A stretch of DNA of 64,000 bases from contig CM065885.1 in NCBI GenBank assembly GCA_033439255.1, positions 496,001 through 560,000 on the forward strand, read 5' to 3'. The notes under the pieces are model-generated. The model saw only the letters and a list, made by a program, of their open reading frames with translations, ran no database searches and was not told the origin of the DNA. This DNA comes from Hericium rajendrae (Eukaryota > Basidiomycota > Agaricomycetes > Russulales > Hericiaceae). Below, piece by piece: positions 1 to 12,600 of this stretch. The position numbers and the translations under genes are program-made. The number at the start of each line of letters is the position of its first letter. Position 1 is the stretch's first letter.

Positions 1-3000
1 CGGCAGTTTTGTACGGATCGTTCTGCTGGCCTGTCGATGATCCTTGGTACAACATATATGCCTAGAAATGATCAGTAAGAGACGGAATTGGAACAACAAA
101 TCTTAGGACATACTTCATCGATCACCAAGACTTTGCCAACTGTGGTTGCCAATATCGCACTCGTGTTCTTCTCCGATTCGCCCAACACACTCCCGATGAA
201 GTCAGCTGGGTTCTTGACGACAACTGTCCAAAGAAAGGTATCAGAAATACAGCACGGGTTTTGGTGTCAGCAGACTAACCTTCGCCGTTGCTGAGAAGCG
301 CCAAATCGACCAAGATTTGTCCATAGAGCTTTGCGACGCTTGTCTTGCCAGTACCAGGAGAGCCCAAGAATACGCGATTGAGCGAAACGGCTATGGGTTC
401 CTTCTCTTGCAGCTCGCGCCGATAGTTCACATCGATTAGGTCTATGAGGTTCTGTACCGAGTTCTTGACACTTTGAAGCCCGATGAGGTCCTGAAGCTTC
501 CTCCAAGCAGCGCTCTTCACAATCGCAAGAGATGGATCGGGGCCTATCAGGTCTTCCTTCAGGATCTCGAAGTCATTAGGCTCAAGGCCCTCCTTCCGCT
601 CCTGGACCAGTCGCGCTGCCTGGCGTTCAGTGATCTTGTCGAGCATGTTCTGCAAGGCCCTCGCATTTCCAAATCCTTCGCGTCCGCGGCCCCTTCCTAG
701 GCGACGCACGGCAATGCGGCTGTACAGACCACCGAATCCGTCTTCGACCTTCATGCGGCCCGAATACTTCTTCTCAATGCGCTTCTGGAGCATGAACAGT
801 AATTCTGGATCTGTGTAATCTGCGAATTGCAGTCTATATGGGACTCGACTTGTGAGGCCAGGATTATGCTCGAAGAACTTTTCCATTTGCTTATTGTAAC
901 CGGCTAGAATAAAGACGATCTTGCCGACGTTGTTCTCCATCTCGGCCAGCAGGTAGTCTAGAACTTGGCTTCCTTGGAAACTGTGCTCGCCTGTCAACTG
1001 GTAGGCTTCATCCACGAACATCGTTCCGCCACCGGCCTTGAGGATCTGCTCGATTTGTTTCTTGATTCCGGGCACGCCATCGTTCGCTAGACGAGAGCCG
1101 GTGGTCTCAATGAAGTCGTCTCCAGGGAGCACGTCAATGGAGGCAAGAAGTTTGGCATACCGACGTGCGACAGTCGTTTTTCCTGTGGACGAGTTAATTC
1201 ACCAAACGTAACCAGGACTAATCGGAACTTACCTGTCCCCGGGTTTCCGAGCAAGACAATATTGAATCGCTCTTCCTTCAGTGATGTGCCTTGTCGTTTG
1301 GTGACGTCAACCTTGGCTTTAATGCGGAGGATTTGCGCCTTGACATCCTCCAACCCGGTCATGTCCATAACGGCATCTATGTGCTCGTTGATCGCACCTT
1401 CGACGTCCTTTTGCCTTCGCCATTCAGTTTCTGCAGGTGAAACAACCAAGGGTTCCGTGGGCTCCGACGGGAACCGTCTGTCATCTCTTGGGAGAGACGG
1501 TTGCGGTTGCGGATGGGGTTGTAGGTCCACGGTTTGGGGCGTTGGCGCCTCAGTCTCATGCGGCATGTTGTCCGTTGGTGTTGCAACGGCGGCCGCCCTC
1601 TCGTTCCTCGATTGTGCATCCTCCAGGTCCTTCTGTTTCTGCGCTAGGGCAAGCCGGCGTTCCTCGGCCATACGAGCGTCTTGAACTATCTGCCTTTCCG
1701 CAGCGATCTGCTCCTCCAACTGGGCAATTTGACGTAAATGGTCCCGCTGTTCAGCGTCTCGCTTCTGTTGAAGATCGTATTCCTTCTTCTCCTTCTCTTC
1801 AGCAAGTTTATCTTCCAGATCGCATTTCTTGCACGAGACTGGCGCATTGTCGCGACACTTCCAGGAGCGCACGTGGCCCTTCAGACACTTGTCGTACGTG
1901 ATTTTGTCGCATGCCATCTTCGAATGGTCGCTTATCTGGTGGCACTTGAATGGACACGGATGACCGCAAACGAGCATGACGCCACTATAAGGCAAGATGG
2001 TCAGATCTATAGCTATTGAAAGCGACGCCAAGAGCAGTCATACCAAGGTTCCCTGCAGCCTCCATCGGGGCACTCCTCGTCGAAGTCTACTGGTCGGGCC
2101 AGCACTGCTGTGCGGGTCCAATGGCGCATGCACTTAACCGGAAGACCATCGTATATGTGACAGCCTCGCTTGAGCAAATCGAAGAGTTTATTCCAGAGAG
2201 CCCTGCCGTCAGGATTTCGCGCATTCAAAAATGTGTCCGAGTTCCCAATCATGATCAAACCATCGCGTGCGCGGGACAACAGGACATTCAGACGTTCGGG
2301 CGCGTACATGAACCCTATGTCGTGGTTCGAATTGCTCCTTGTAAGGGAGGCAATGACGATGTCGCTTTCTTCTCCTTGATAGTTATCTGTATAATCCAAG
2401 TCAGATATACATCACGAATTCAAGTGTTCGACAAACCTATAGTGGACAGCCGAAGAGGTTTCTTTGCCGCTTTTGCAGTTGCCGCTGGTATCAGCCCAGC
2501 ACGTACTAGATCATGCGAGTCCAAGTCGCTGAGAACAGGATCGGTATCGTCTTTCAGCTCCTCTTGCAGTTTATGCAATTGCGCGAGGTATGGAGTCAAC
2601 ACAACGAGCTTATCTGTGCCATAGCCTTGCTGAGCCAAGTAACGAACGATCTTCAAAACCATCCTGGCTTCATGCGTGTTTTGCTTTGACGACACAGAGC
2701 CGATGTCTCTTCGATCGGCGATAGCAGGGGTATCGTCTTCGGCATGGTCATGAGTGATGAAAACGACGTTGTCCTGAATGCCACGGATATCAGAACGGCC
2801 CTTCGTCCCATCCGCGTCGACAAGCTCCGGATACGTCAGCTCGCGGATGAAGGCTGATATTTCTGGTCTCATCCGATGCTGCTTTGTTAACGTTTCGTGA
2901 GGATAGCCGTTCAGAACCAGGCGCTCGAAGAGGGATCGATTCAGATTGTAGCCGTCGCCCTTCTCCACCGTAAGGAGGTAGTTGTTCACTTTTGGCCGCA

Positions 3001-5439
3001 ACTGCCTATAGGAGATATGGTCAGGACGTTTTTCGTAGGAGACAAAATTTTCTGCTTACTTGTGATCACCGATGAGGATCAACTGCTCTGTATTTGGCCC
3101 CAAAGCCGTCAGGGCATGGGACTCCAGAATCTCTCCTGCTTCTTCTATCAAGAGCACACCAGGCGATGCAGCCCTGATGTGTTCAAAATACTTGGCCGCA
3201 CCAGTCGTCGTGCACGCTATGATCCGAGCGTTGCGCAACACCACTGACACGTTCTCGTCAAACGCCCGGTCGACATTTTCCTGTCTCTTGTTGTAGATGC
3301 GGCCGGAGGCGAAGATGGCATCGACGTGTTCCTTCAGGATCGCTTCTTTCCAGGCAGCATGTAAATTATCACGCGCGTCGCGCGTCATATTCCAGATATC
3401 CGAAGCGTCCTTGACGTGAGCTGCTTGTTTGAACATGCCAGCGTCTTGTCCCTTCAGCCAGCGGTCTAGCAGATAGTTGGCCTTCACGTCACGGTTTTTG
3501 GCGCCGACCCTGCGCATCCCGCCATCATCAGACTGAGGGACCTGGAATGCATCGAAGAAGTCAGGTTCTTCGAATTCAAGGTGCTGTGCGAGATATTTAT
3601 GCCGCGTAGATGCCTCATATTGATCCCAACACCCCCGAAGCATCTTTAGGGCCTCGGTCAGACTGGATCGAAGGTTATCGATAACGCCCCAGTGCATCCT
3701 AGTAAATTTTGGAGCGTTACGCATGCGGTGCTGCAAGAGGAGAGGTTCCGTCCTAGGCGTTGATTTGCCACCCAATCGAACGATGTCATTCTGTGCGATA
3801 CCGATGTCTAAAAGATCTTCGAGAAACTGATCAAGAGCGTGGTTGGTGTAACAGCAGATCATGATGGTCTGACGAGTGGAATCGTGAATCGCCTTGGCTA
3901 GTAATGCGCCTATGAAAGATTTCCCAGTACCTTCATAGACATAATTTAGATGCGACAATGACTACAAGATTGAAGCTTACCTGGAGGACCTTGGATCAGC
4001 GAAACCCTCTGCATTAAGCCGGACAAGACAGACGAAGCCTGCGATGGGTCGAGTATAATGGATCGTGTGGTACCAAGAAGTTGGTGTAAGTCTTGAGCAG
4101 GGTTGTCCTGTAAAGCGTCGACCAAGGTAATAGGGTAGATAGACGGAGGGTATAACAAGCTTCCGTTGTTCCAAAGGAATAATTCCTCGTTAAGCGGCAT
4201 CGTCTGGACATTCTGGAGGGCCTTCAAGACAGGTTCATAAGCGAACATCGGAGTGTTAATGAAAATCAGCCTGATGTGGGGAGCCCCCTTTAGCACGACT
4301 AACGCCTTCTTTGTACTTGCCTCACCATCGAATTGCAAGACTATTATAGGCGGGTTTTTGGCCAGTAGATCCACATCGCGGTAGACGCTCGGGAACGCTA
4401 CAACTTTGCCGTCGACAAAAAGACAGACCATGGAATGGTGCGGCACCATACGATAATTGTCCATGACGTGTTTTCGCCTTTGGTCAGTCTTCACATTCTT
4501 GAATTGCCACATGTCATGTATGCACTGAAGCCGGATACCCCATTTGCAGTGCTTGGTATCGTCCGGTCCGTCGTAGATGCCAAGCACCTTCAGATGTTCC
4601 AAAACCAGTCCGCGATGACGACGCTGCTTTTCTCCGAGGGCAATACTAAGCTCATCGCGCATCTCACATATCATGTCCTCGCGAAGAAGCCGGTATTGGT
4701 TGTCGAGATATGAAACGACGCGCCTGTCAACGCTCTCATTCTCCAGATCGGCACTGGTACGTAAGTACGGCCGTTCCTTCGACTGTATCTCATCTGTGGT
4801 GGGGAAAATGGCGATGTCGTGGAAGTCGACAAAGTCGTTGTCATGTCTGCCTCCTGGATAATAGTCCCCGTCGACCACAGCGCCCGTACCACGTGTTTCC
4901 GTGATGAGCTTGATTTTGTGACCCAAAGCACGCGTGGCAGCTTGTGGAGAATCGAGAAGAAGTGTGATGACAGTGGAATCCTGAGAAAGCTCGCGGTATG
5001 GCTTTGAGTCGTCGTCAGGAAGCGAGATCAACTGCAAAAGAAGCCATGCAAAACAGCCCTGTGCGGAATCCTGGAGCTGCCTAGACCTGAATGCTTGCGT
5101 GTATGCATCCCAGAAAAATGGAGCCTGAGGGTTGGCGATGCAAAGAATGATATCCTGCAGGATCTGACCACCGCCAATGTCTTTCAAATCAGCCTCTCGG
5201 AGATACGAGATAAGTCGAGTGGCGTCGCCGTTGAGGTATGGGAGAGTGAGGTCCTGTCGCATGACCTGCTGCAAAGATGAAAGACCAGCCTTGCTCGCCG
5301 TGATCTTGTGGATGCAGGCGGCCTGGTCGGTCTGCGTACAGATCGCCTCGACGAAGCGTTTCCCGTTGGATCGGGTCAGCTGTGTTTGTCCATATAAGAT
5401 GCCGTCCAAGAATTTGGAAAGCTTGGAACCGCGGTCCAT
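1..5439 (-). CDS. NFX1-type SF1 helicase / zinc finger / CbbX AAA fusion (gene A, partial)
   Basis: Giant P-loop protein, cut by the left window edge after about 1689 residues. Exons by splice signals (minus strand): 3981-5439, 3060-3930, 2437-3005, 2044-2386, 1233-1984, 280-1182, 114-223, 1-61. Order of parts: N-terminal ~470 residues specific to fungal homologues; Upf1-like helicase with GPPGTGKS, VLLIEEAGE, GDHKQLRP, QHRMRPEI, NYQGEES and NVLLSRAR; NFX1-like Cys/His region (CGHPCPFKCHQ, DHSKMAC, CKKC); charged coiled coil; CbbX-type AAA1 (GNPGTGK, FVDEAYQL); AAA2 (GSPGTGK, VIDEAYML), where the window ends. All helicase motifs look catalytic. Human ZNFX1 and NFX1-family helicases act in RNA surveillance and small-RNA pathways; a similar role is inferred. 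It is the upstream member of a tandem pair with the gene at 6629-13583. Start chosen as the first ATG of the long first exon, matching its paralogue. Confidence 0.9.
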
Positions 5440-6628
5440 GAGTCGAAGATCTGTTCAACAAGGTATGATGTTACTCGAAAGAAAGTAATGGTGCAGGAAT
5501 ACGCACGGTTTGTGGACGATGTAAAAGGGGCTGAGACAGAATGCTCGGACGCTAGGCATCGAACAGATATTTATCTGCATTGTCCGCATGTTGTCCTCGA
5601 GTCCAGCTGTATACGTGGGGACGAAGGCCGCGGCGATCGTAGCTACTATTCATAGAATAAGGAGGATGATATCACCTCGCCGTTAATCACATTTGACGGG
5701 CGAGCCATCCGATAAGCTCGTTTTGGTCGTGGTTTTGCCGCCTCACGTACTGACCGCCCTTGACCACCTCGACTGCGGAAAGACATGGTGGAACATGAAC
5801 CCTCGACTGCGGAAATGAGGCATCGTGAAGCATGGAAAGTCAAAAAGAATGGCCCGGAAATGATGCACTGGAAGCGCCTTGTCGTGACGTACCTCCCTAG
5901 CGTGTCGCGGACTACCTCAAAACAGTTACTCCGTAGCCTAAAGGTGGATTTTTCGTTACCCTCACGGGTAGTATCGCGTCGCCTCAATCAGAAGCTTTCC
6001 ATTCGACTTCGCAACCATATTTTCTGTCATTCAGGCCATGCAGATGATCCTGCATGACAGCGACTTTTGACTCAATGTGCCAGCTGCCGCAAGTCAGGGC
6101 TTCGAGGTAGAACAACTATTTTTTGCGTCAGGTCAGCAGAGAATACTTTGTTTAAACCTCGAATCGCACCAGTAGAGACCAATCACAAACCAATTCTATC
6201 GTGTTCGAGCTCTGCCTTACTAGAGAAAAGTGACTTGAAGGAAGTTGAGTGCCAGAAAGGCTCCGCCAGGACGAGTCGGTGCTGGCAAGAAAGATTACTG
6301 TGTCGGCAAATTCCGAACACCGTTTTACCCATCCACTCGTTAGCATTCCGATTGCACGACGCTACAGTGAGTGTATTAGCAATCGTAGGAACAAAATCAT
6401 ACTCCTCTCAATACTCCTTGCTATTACACATCGATTGCTGCACTGTCACATATTATTATTTTTTAGAATACTTAACACAGCCACCTTGTGGTGTCTCCTC
6501 ATTACCGATGACCTACTACTATGCGGGCTCCTGCGCGACTCCTTATTCTGGGTTGCATGAATGCACCAGTCCCTGCCCTTCTACACCATCCTGAATCTCT
6601 TTCAAGGTCTCCTCTTCGTCATCAGGAC
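5440..6628. other. Intergenic, promoter side of gene A
   Basis: About 1.2 kb between the stop of gene B and the start of gene A. It must carry the gene A promoter and gene B 3' region. A 15-bp direct repeat (cctcgactgcggaaa) occurs twice near 5767-5817. Short open frames here show no family signature or codon pattern, so no gene is called. Confidence 0.6.
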
Positions 6629-9600
6629 CTAGATCTCGGAGAGTTTCTGCTCATATTCGTCATCTTCAACGTTATGAGTGTCCTCGGTTTCCTCGACTTC
6701 CGTATCGGAGCTTGAGCTACTGCTCGAGCTTGCACTCGCCTGAGGGGATCCGTCTGAGGGAGTGGTTTCGTCCAAGGGCTTGGTGGGAATGGACTTGACG
6801 TCTTTCGACAAATTGCTGCATCTCTCAACCCGATCCTGCAGCATGTCCCGAGCACAGGAAATGGCATCTTCCAGGGACAATCGCATCTCTGTCCCGGGCT
6901 CGTTTACATTTATCCCCTGGAACGCTTTGCGAAGCATCTGTTTAGACAGCGCTTGCACGTCGCGTGCATTACCCCAGGACGGAAGGGCCGAAAGCATGCT
7001 GATAACGGTCGATAGTTGGCCGGAAGATGAAGTGTCGTTCAACTCGGGAAGTGTGATACCATTCTTCCTCAGGTCCTTGTCCAGCAACTCCAGACATCGC
7101 TCGGGCCTCATGTTCTCGAAGACGATTTCCTCTGGGAATCGGCTTGACAGGCCTGTATTCACCTGCATAAGCTTGTTCATCTCCTGGTCGTATCCCGCAA
7201 GGACGACAACAATCTTTCCCCTGTACGCATCAAGTGTCATTATAGTGACGATTTCATCGATGGCTTCCTTGGCGTAGAGCCCTTCGCCAAGCCTGTACGC
7301 CTCATCAACGAAGAGAACTTGACCCAGAGCCCTTTCAAAGACTTGTCTGGTCTTGGGTCCCGTGTGGCCAGTGTACTTCCCGATGAGGTCCGATGCTGAA
7401 ACCTCCTGCACTGTCGGAGAAGATAGGAAACCCATGTTGTAGTAGACCTGTCCCATTTTCCGTGCAGTGGTTGTTTTCCCGGTCCCTAAGAGTGGATATG
7501 TGTAAGCCGTATGTTCCAGTATTAAATTACGATAAGATCTTACCTGGAGGACCTTTGAAGACAAAGCTCGTCGGGATCAATACAAGTGGATCTTTTCCCT
7601 GCGCCTTGGCAACACGCGCAATGTGTTGATATTCGTTCAGCTTTCTGACGATGTCCTCACAGCCCACGACGTCTTCAAACAGTTTCTTGAGATTGTCCGC
7701 GCCCTGCGTGACGCGGTCAAAGTCCGGGTCGAAGTCCCATGGCTCAAAGAGGACATCGAATGCTCTCTCCTTGACTTGCAAGACAGCTTGGCGGGACTGG
7801 AAACGTGCTTTGGCCTGGCTTAGCAGGTTCTCTACGGCGCCACCATTTCCGAAGTTCTGCTTGTTCCGTGCACGGTTCAGGACCTCCATTGCCACTGTTT
7901 TGGCGGCATCAGTCGCTTGAAGCTGCTGTTGTTTCAGCTTGATCTCAAGGATGTTCTCTAGTTCTGATTCCGTAAAATCTTCGAATTTGAAGGCATCCTC
8001 CAATGCAAAGCGTCGAGACAGGCCCGGGTTAACATTCTAAAGATGTCAAAACAAGGTGAGCGAGGCGATCTACGCTAGGAGGCGTGGCATACCTGAAACA
8101 TGGCTCGCATCTGAGGTTCGTATCCCAGTAAGAGGACACATCGATCTTCTCCAGGAACATTCTGCACCTCAGCGACAATGGTATCGATGACTGCCGTTTT
8201 GAATGAGTCATTTGAGCCTCCAGATTCTGATGGTCTCCAGAGCATGTATGCCTGAGGACATGGGTGGACGCAATGAGTTAGCTGCGCGTCCCGATTCTCC
8301 ACGAACAATGTATGACTTACTTCGTCGATAACGAGCACTTTTCCGACGGTGGTATGTAAGATACGCTTGGTGTTGCTCTCAGATTGACCCAGGTATGGCC
8401 CGATGAAATCCGCGGGATTTCTGATAACAACTGGATAATAATGATCAGCTCGGACGCATACGGTGAAGTGATGATGTACAGACCTTCGCCATTGCTGAGA
8501 AGACCGAGATCGACGAGAATTTGACCATAGAGTTGAGCGACAGTGGTCTTCCCCGTACCAGGCGACCCAAGGAAGACACGATTGAGTGAGACAGCGATAG
8601 GTTCCTGCTCTTGTAACTCTCGTCTGTAATTCACGTCGATGAGATCGATAAGGTTCTGGACAGCCTCCTTGACAGCCCCAAGTCCAATTAGACTCTGAAG
8701 CCTTTTCCAGGCAACGCTATCTGTGGCGGCAAGAGAAGGATCGGGACCGATGAGATCCTCTTTCAGAATGGCGAAGCAGTTGGGCTTGAGTCCGAGTTTT
8801 CGCTGCCTTACGATGCGATCGGCCTGTCGCTCGGTAATCTTGTCCAGCGTGTTCTGTAAAGCCCTCGCGTTTCCGAAACCTGGAGAGCCACGATTGCGAC
8901 CTACGCGGCGCACGACAATACGGCTATAGAGTCCCATGTATCCGTCTTCGACCTTCATACGATTCTCGTACTTCTTTTCAAACCATTGGCGAAGGATCAA
9001 CAAGAGTTCGTTATCCGTGTAGTCGTTGAATTGCAGCTTGTAAGGCACGCGGCTCATGAGACCAGGATTGTGCTCGAAGAACGTCTCCATCTGTCGGTTA
9101 TAGCCAGCGAAGATAAAGACGATCTTCCCGACCTTGTTCTCCAATGCAGTGAGCAAGTAGTTCAAAGTCGAGTTACTGGTCAATTGGTATGCCTCGTCGA
9201 CGAAGAGGACCCCACCGCCATAGGCTTCGATGCGTTCTATATCCTCTTTGAGCCCAGACAGGCCACGATTCGTGAGGTCTGCACCACTGGTCTCCACAAA
9301 TTTGCTCCCTGGGACAACGTCCATGGATGTGAGGAATCGGGCATAATGCCGAGCTATAGTGGATTTTCCTAGATGATACCCAGACCACACCGATCAATAT
9401 ACACTAGCGTGACATGGAAGCCAATGGCTCACCTGTACCAGGGTTCCCCAGCAATACAATGTTGAAGCGCTCGCTTTTTATTGATACACCCTGCTCTTCG
9501 GTAATGTCGATTTTCGCCTTGATACGGAGCACTTGCAACTTCACTTGTTCTAACCCTATCATCTCCATGATGGCATCGATATGGGAATTGTCGGCTTCCT

Positions 9601-12600
9601 CTCTGTCTTTCTGTCTCTGCCATTCGACTTGTGAAGGGGATGCAGACAGCGCGAGAGGAGGTTCTGAAGGGAAATGCCTGCCATCCTCCGGGCAAGGCGG
9701 TTCTGGAGCTGATTGCATCGCATCGCTCGCAGGGGCAGGGGCGTCGTCCTTTGGCTCGGGTTCTTCGGGTTCTCCGGGTTCAGAGATGCCTTCAGTCTCC
9801 AACTGGCTGTCCACTGCCCCCTCGTCGACATCGGCAGACTCGGAAGTCGCCTTCTGATTCTTCGTCTTTTCTGCCTCCAACGCCTTCTCCTTCTCCTGGA
9901 AAGCGCGTCTCCGTTCCTCGGCACTCGAAGCATCTTGACGAACCTGCCTTTCGGCAGCGATCTGTGCTTCGATTTCTGCCATTCTACGCTTGTGCTCATA
10001 TTCCGCATCACGCGTCTGCTGTAGCATAAAGTCACTTCTCTTCTTGGCTTTTTCCTTCTGACCATGATAGTCGCATCGTTTGCATGACACTGGCTTTTCC
10101 TGGTGGCATTGCCATGACTGGATATGTTCTTGCGCGCATTTGCTGGTCATGATGTGGTCACAGGCGACCTTCGAATGATCGCTGATTTGGTGACACCGCA
10201 GCCTGCAGGTGTGTAACCGACAAGGAAGGGGAGAGCCACTGTAATCCATAAGTTACGAACAGCTAGTTATACAGTGTGAAATACGTACCATATCTCCATA
10301 CATCCCCCTTCGGGACAGTCGTCGTCAAAGTCCTCTGGCTTCGAGAGGATACCCTGGCGCTGCGGATGTCGTACACACCTCACAGGGAGTCCACGATACA
10401 CGTGCCCATCGCGAGCCAAAAGACGGAAAAAGCGCGTCCATATGTCGCCGTCGTCGGGAGTAGAAGCCTCAAAAAGTGTGGTCGAATCTCCAACCATGAT
10501 CAGGCCAAGACGTGCTCGAGATAGAAGGTTGATCAACCAGGTGGAGTTCCAGTCGGGTTCAGCAGCATTTCTCGCAAAGGAGGCGACGACGATGTCACTC
10601 TCTTCTCCTCGATAATCATCTACCGCTCACAGTCAGTCATCGTGAGATATGCGCCAAAAGCTGAAAAGACAATACCTATTGCAAAAATGCGAAGAGGCTT
10701 CCTCATGGCCTTCGCGATCCCTGACGTGCATTGGCCGGCACGGACGAGATCGTGTGAATCTAAATCCTTCAAGACAGGATCGTTCCCAGCATTTACGGTC
10801 TCCTGCATTTTCCGCAGCTGAGCCCGGCAGGGCGTCAGCACGACGAGCTGGTCCGTCCCGTAACCATGCTGCGCGAGGTATTTGACTATTTTGAGGACCA
10901 TCTTGACTTCAAGCGCATTCTGCGCGGACCTGCGTGCTTCGGCTGCATCGCCAATGGGAGGCGCCTCATCCTCAGCGACTTCCCGATCAATGAAGACAAT
11001 GTTGTCTTTCAGACCGCGTAGATTGGCGCGCTCCCTAATCTCTTCGGCATCGACCAGGTCTGGATATGCCAGCTCTCGAACCAGCGCTGCGATCTCCGGA
11101 CGCATTCGGTGCTGCTCGACTAGTGACTCCTGTGGATACCCCCGGAGAACAAGTCGTTCGAGGAGAGAGCGATCCAGATTGCTACCGTGAATCTGAGGAC
11201 ACGGGTAGCTGCGAAACGTAAGATCAGTTACGATAGTGAATAAAATCAGGGAGAAAAAATGCATACCTATGATCCCCGATAAGAATCAACTGCTCAGTCT
11301 CACATCCAAGCGCGGACAGAAGATGGCTTTCCGGCACCTCAGTCGCTTCGTTAACAACAACCACGCTCGGCGGCGCAGCCCGGATCCTCTGCCAATGTTC
11401 CGCCACCTGAAGAATGGTGCAGGCAATGACGCGCTTGCCCTGCAGGGCTGCACTACTACCGTTTCCTTCCAGCTCTGCTAGACGCGAGTTGTAGATCCAG
11501 CCAGCGGAGACCAAAGTGGCAACACGCTTCTCAAGTATCGCATCCTTCCACTTTGCTGTCACAGAATCGCGAGTGGATGAAGGCATTCGCCAGATCTTGG
11601 AGGCTGCGCGGACATTGCACTCGTTCTTGAACATTCCAGCATCCTTGCCGCCCATCCATCGATCTAGGAGGTAATCCGCAGTGACGGTCTCCCCGTTCTC
11701 GTCGACGACTTTCATCCGGCTGTTGTGAACGAACTGAGGGACTTGGAAAGCTTTCAGAAACTCTGGCCCTTCAGACTTAAGGTATTCGATCAGCGCGCAA
11801 TTCTGCAAAGGCGAGGTATACTGCGTGAAGGCTTGTTCGAGGGTTTCCAGCGCCTGGTCAGACGCTATCTGGCAAGCGCGATCATCGTCTGACTGCATCT
11901 CAGGGTTGTGCGCGAAGGGTTGAACATGAGAAGCAAGCCTCCCGAGAATTATGGTGGCACCTTCAGAAATGCCGACTCTCCGAAGACCAGCTACGAACTG
12001 GTCTACGGCGCGCTCGGTATTACAGCAGACCAAGATCGTCTCTTCGGTAAGGGTATGTAGAGCCTTAACAAGGAGACCACCGACCAGCGACTTGCCCGTA
12101 CCTGAATAGCGATTGTTAGTGTGATTGCCATCGAGATGAAATGGAAAGACGTACTTGGAGGGCCACGAATTAAAGCGACCGTCTGCGTGAGACCGGAGAT
12201 AAAGGCTGAGACTTGGGAGGCATCCAGCACAACAGAAGACGGAAGATGGAGCAGGCCCTTAAGGTCCTGCGTCGGGTCTTCCAACAAGGATTGAACCACG
12301 GAGTTGGGGAAGAACGGCGGACTGGCCAACGAGCTCATTTCATTCCAATTGAGTAGCTCCGACGTAAGCGGTATACCCTTCGCATTTTGCAAGGCCCTCA
12401 AAACTGGCTCATAGACGGCGGTCGAGGTGTTCATGAGCACTACTTTGACACGGGATGCCACATTCAGAGCACGCAGAGCCTTCTTCGTGCTGGCGATGCC
12501 GTCGAACTGCAGCACAAGGACAGGAGGCTTCTGAGACAACAAATCCGTGTCCCTATAGACCGAGGCAAAAGCGACGGGAGTGCCGTCCACGAAGAGACAC

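Noticed and set aside
6067-6594. 175-codon plus-strand frame between genes A and B
   Set aside because: Composition is intergenic, no domain or motif, and it overlaps the region needed as 3' end and promoter.
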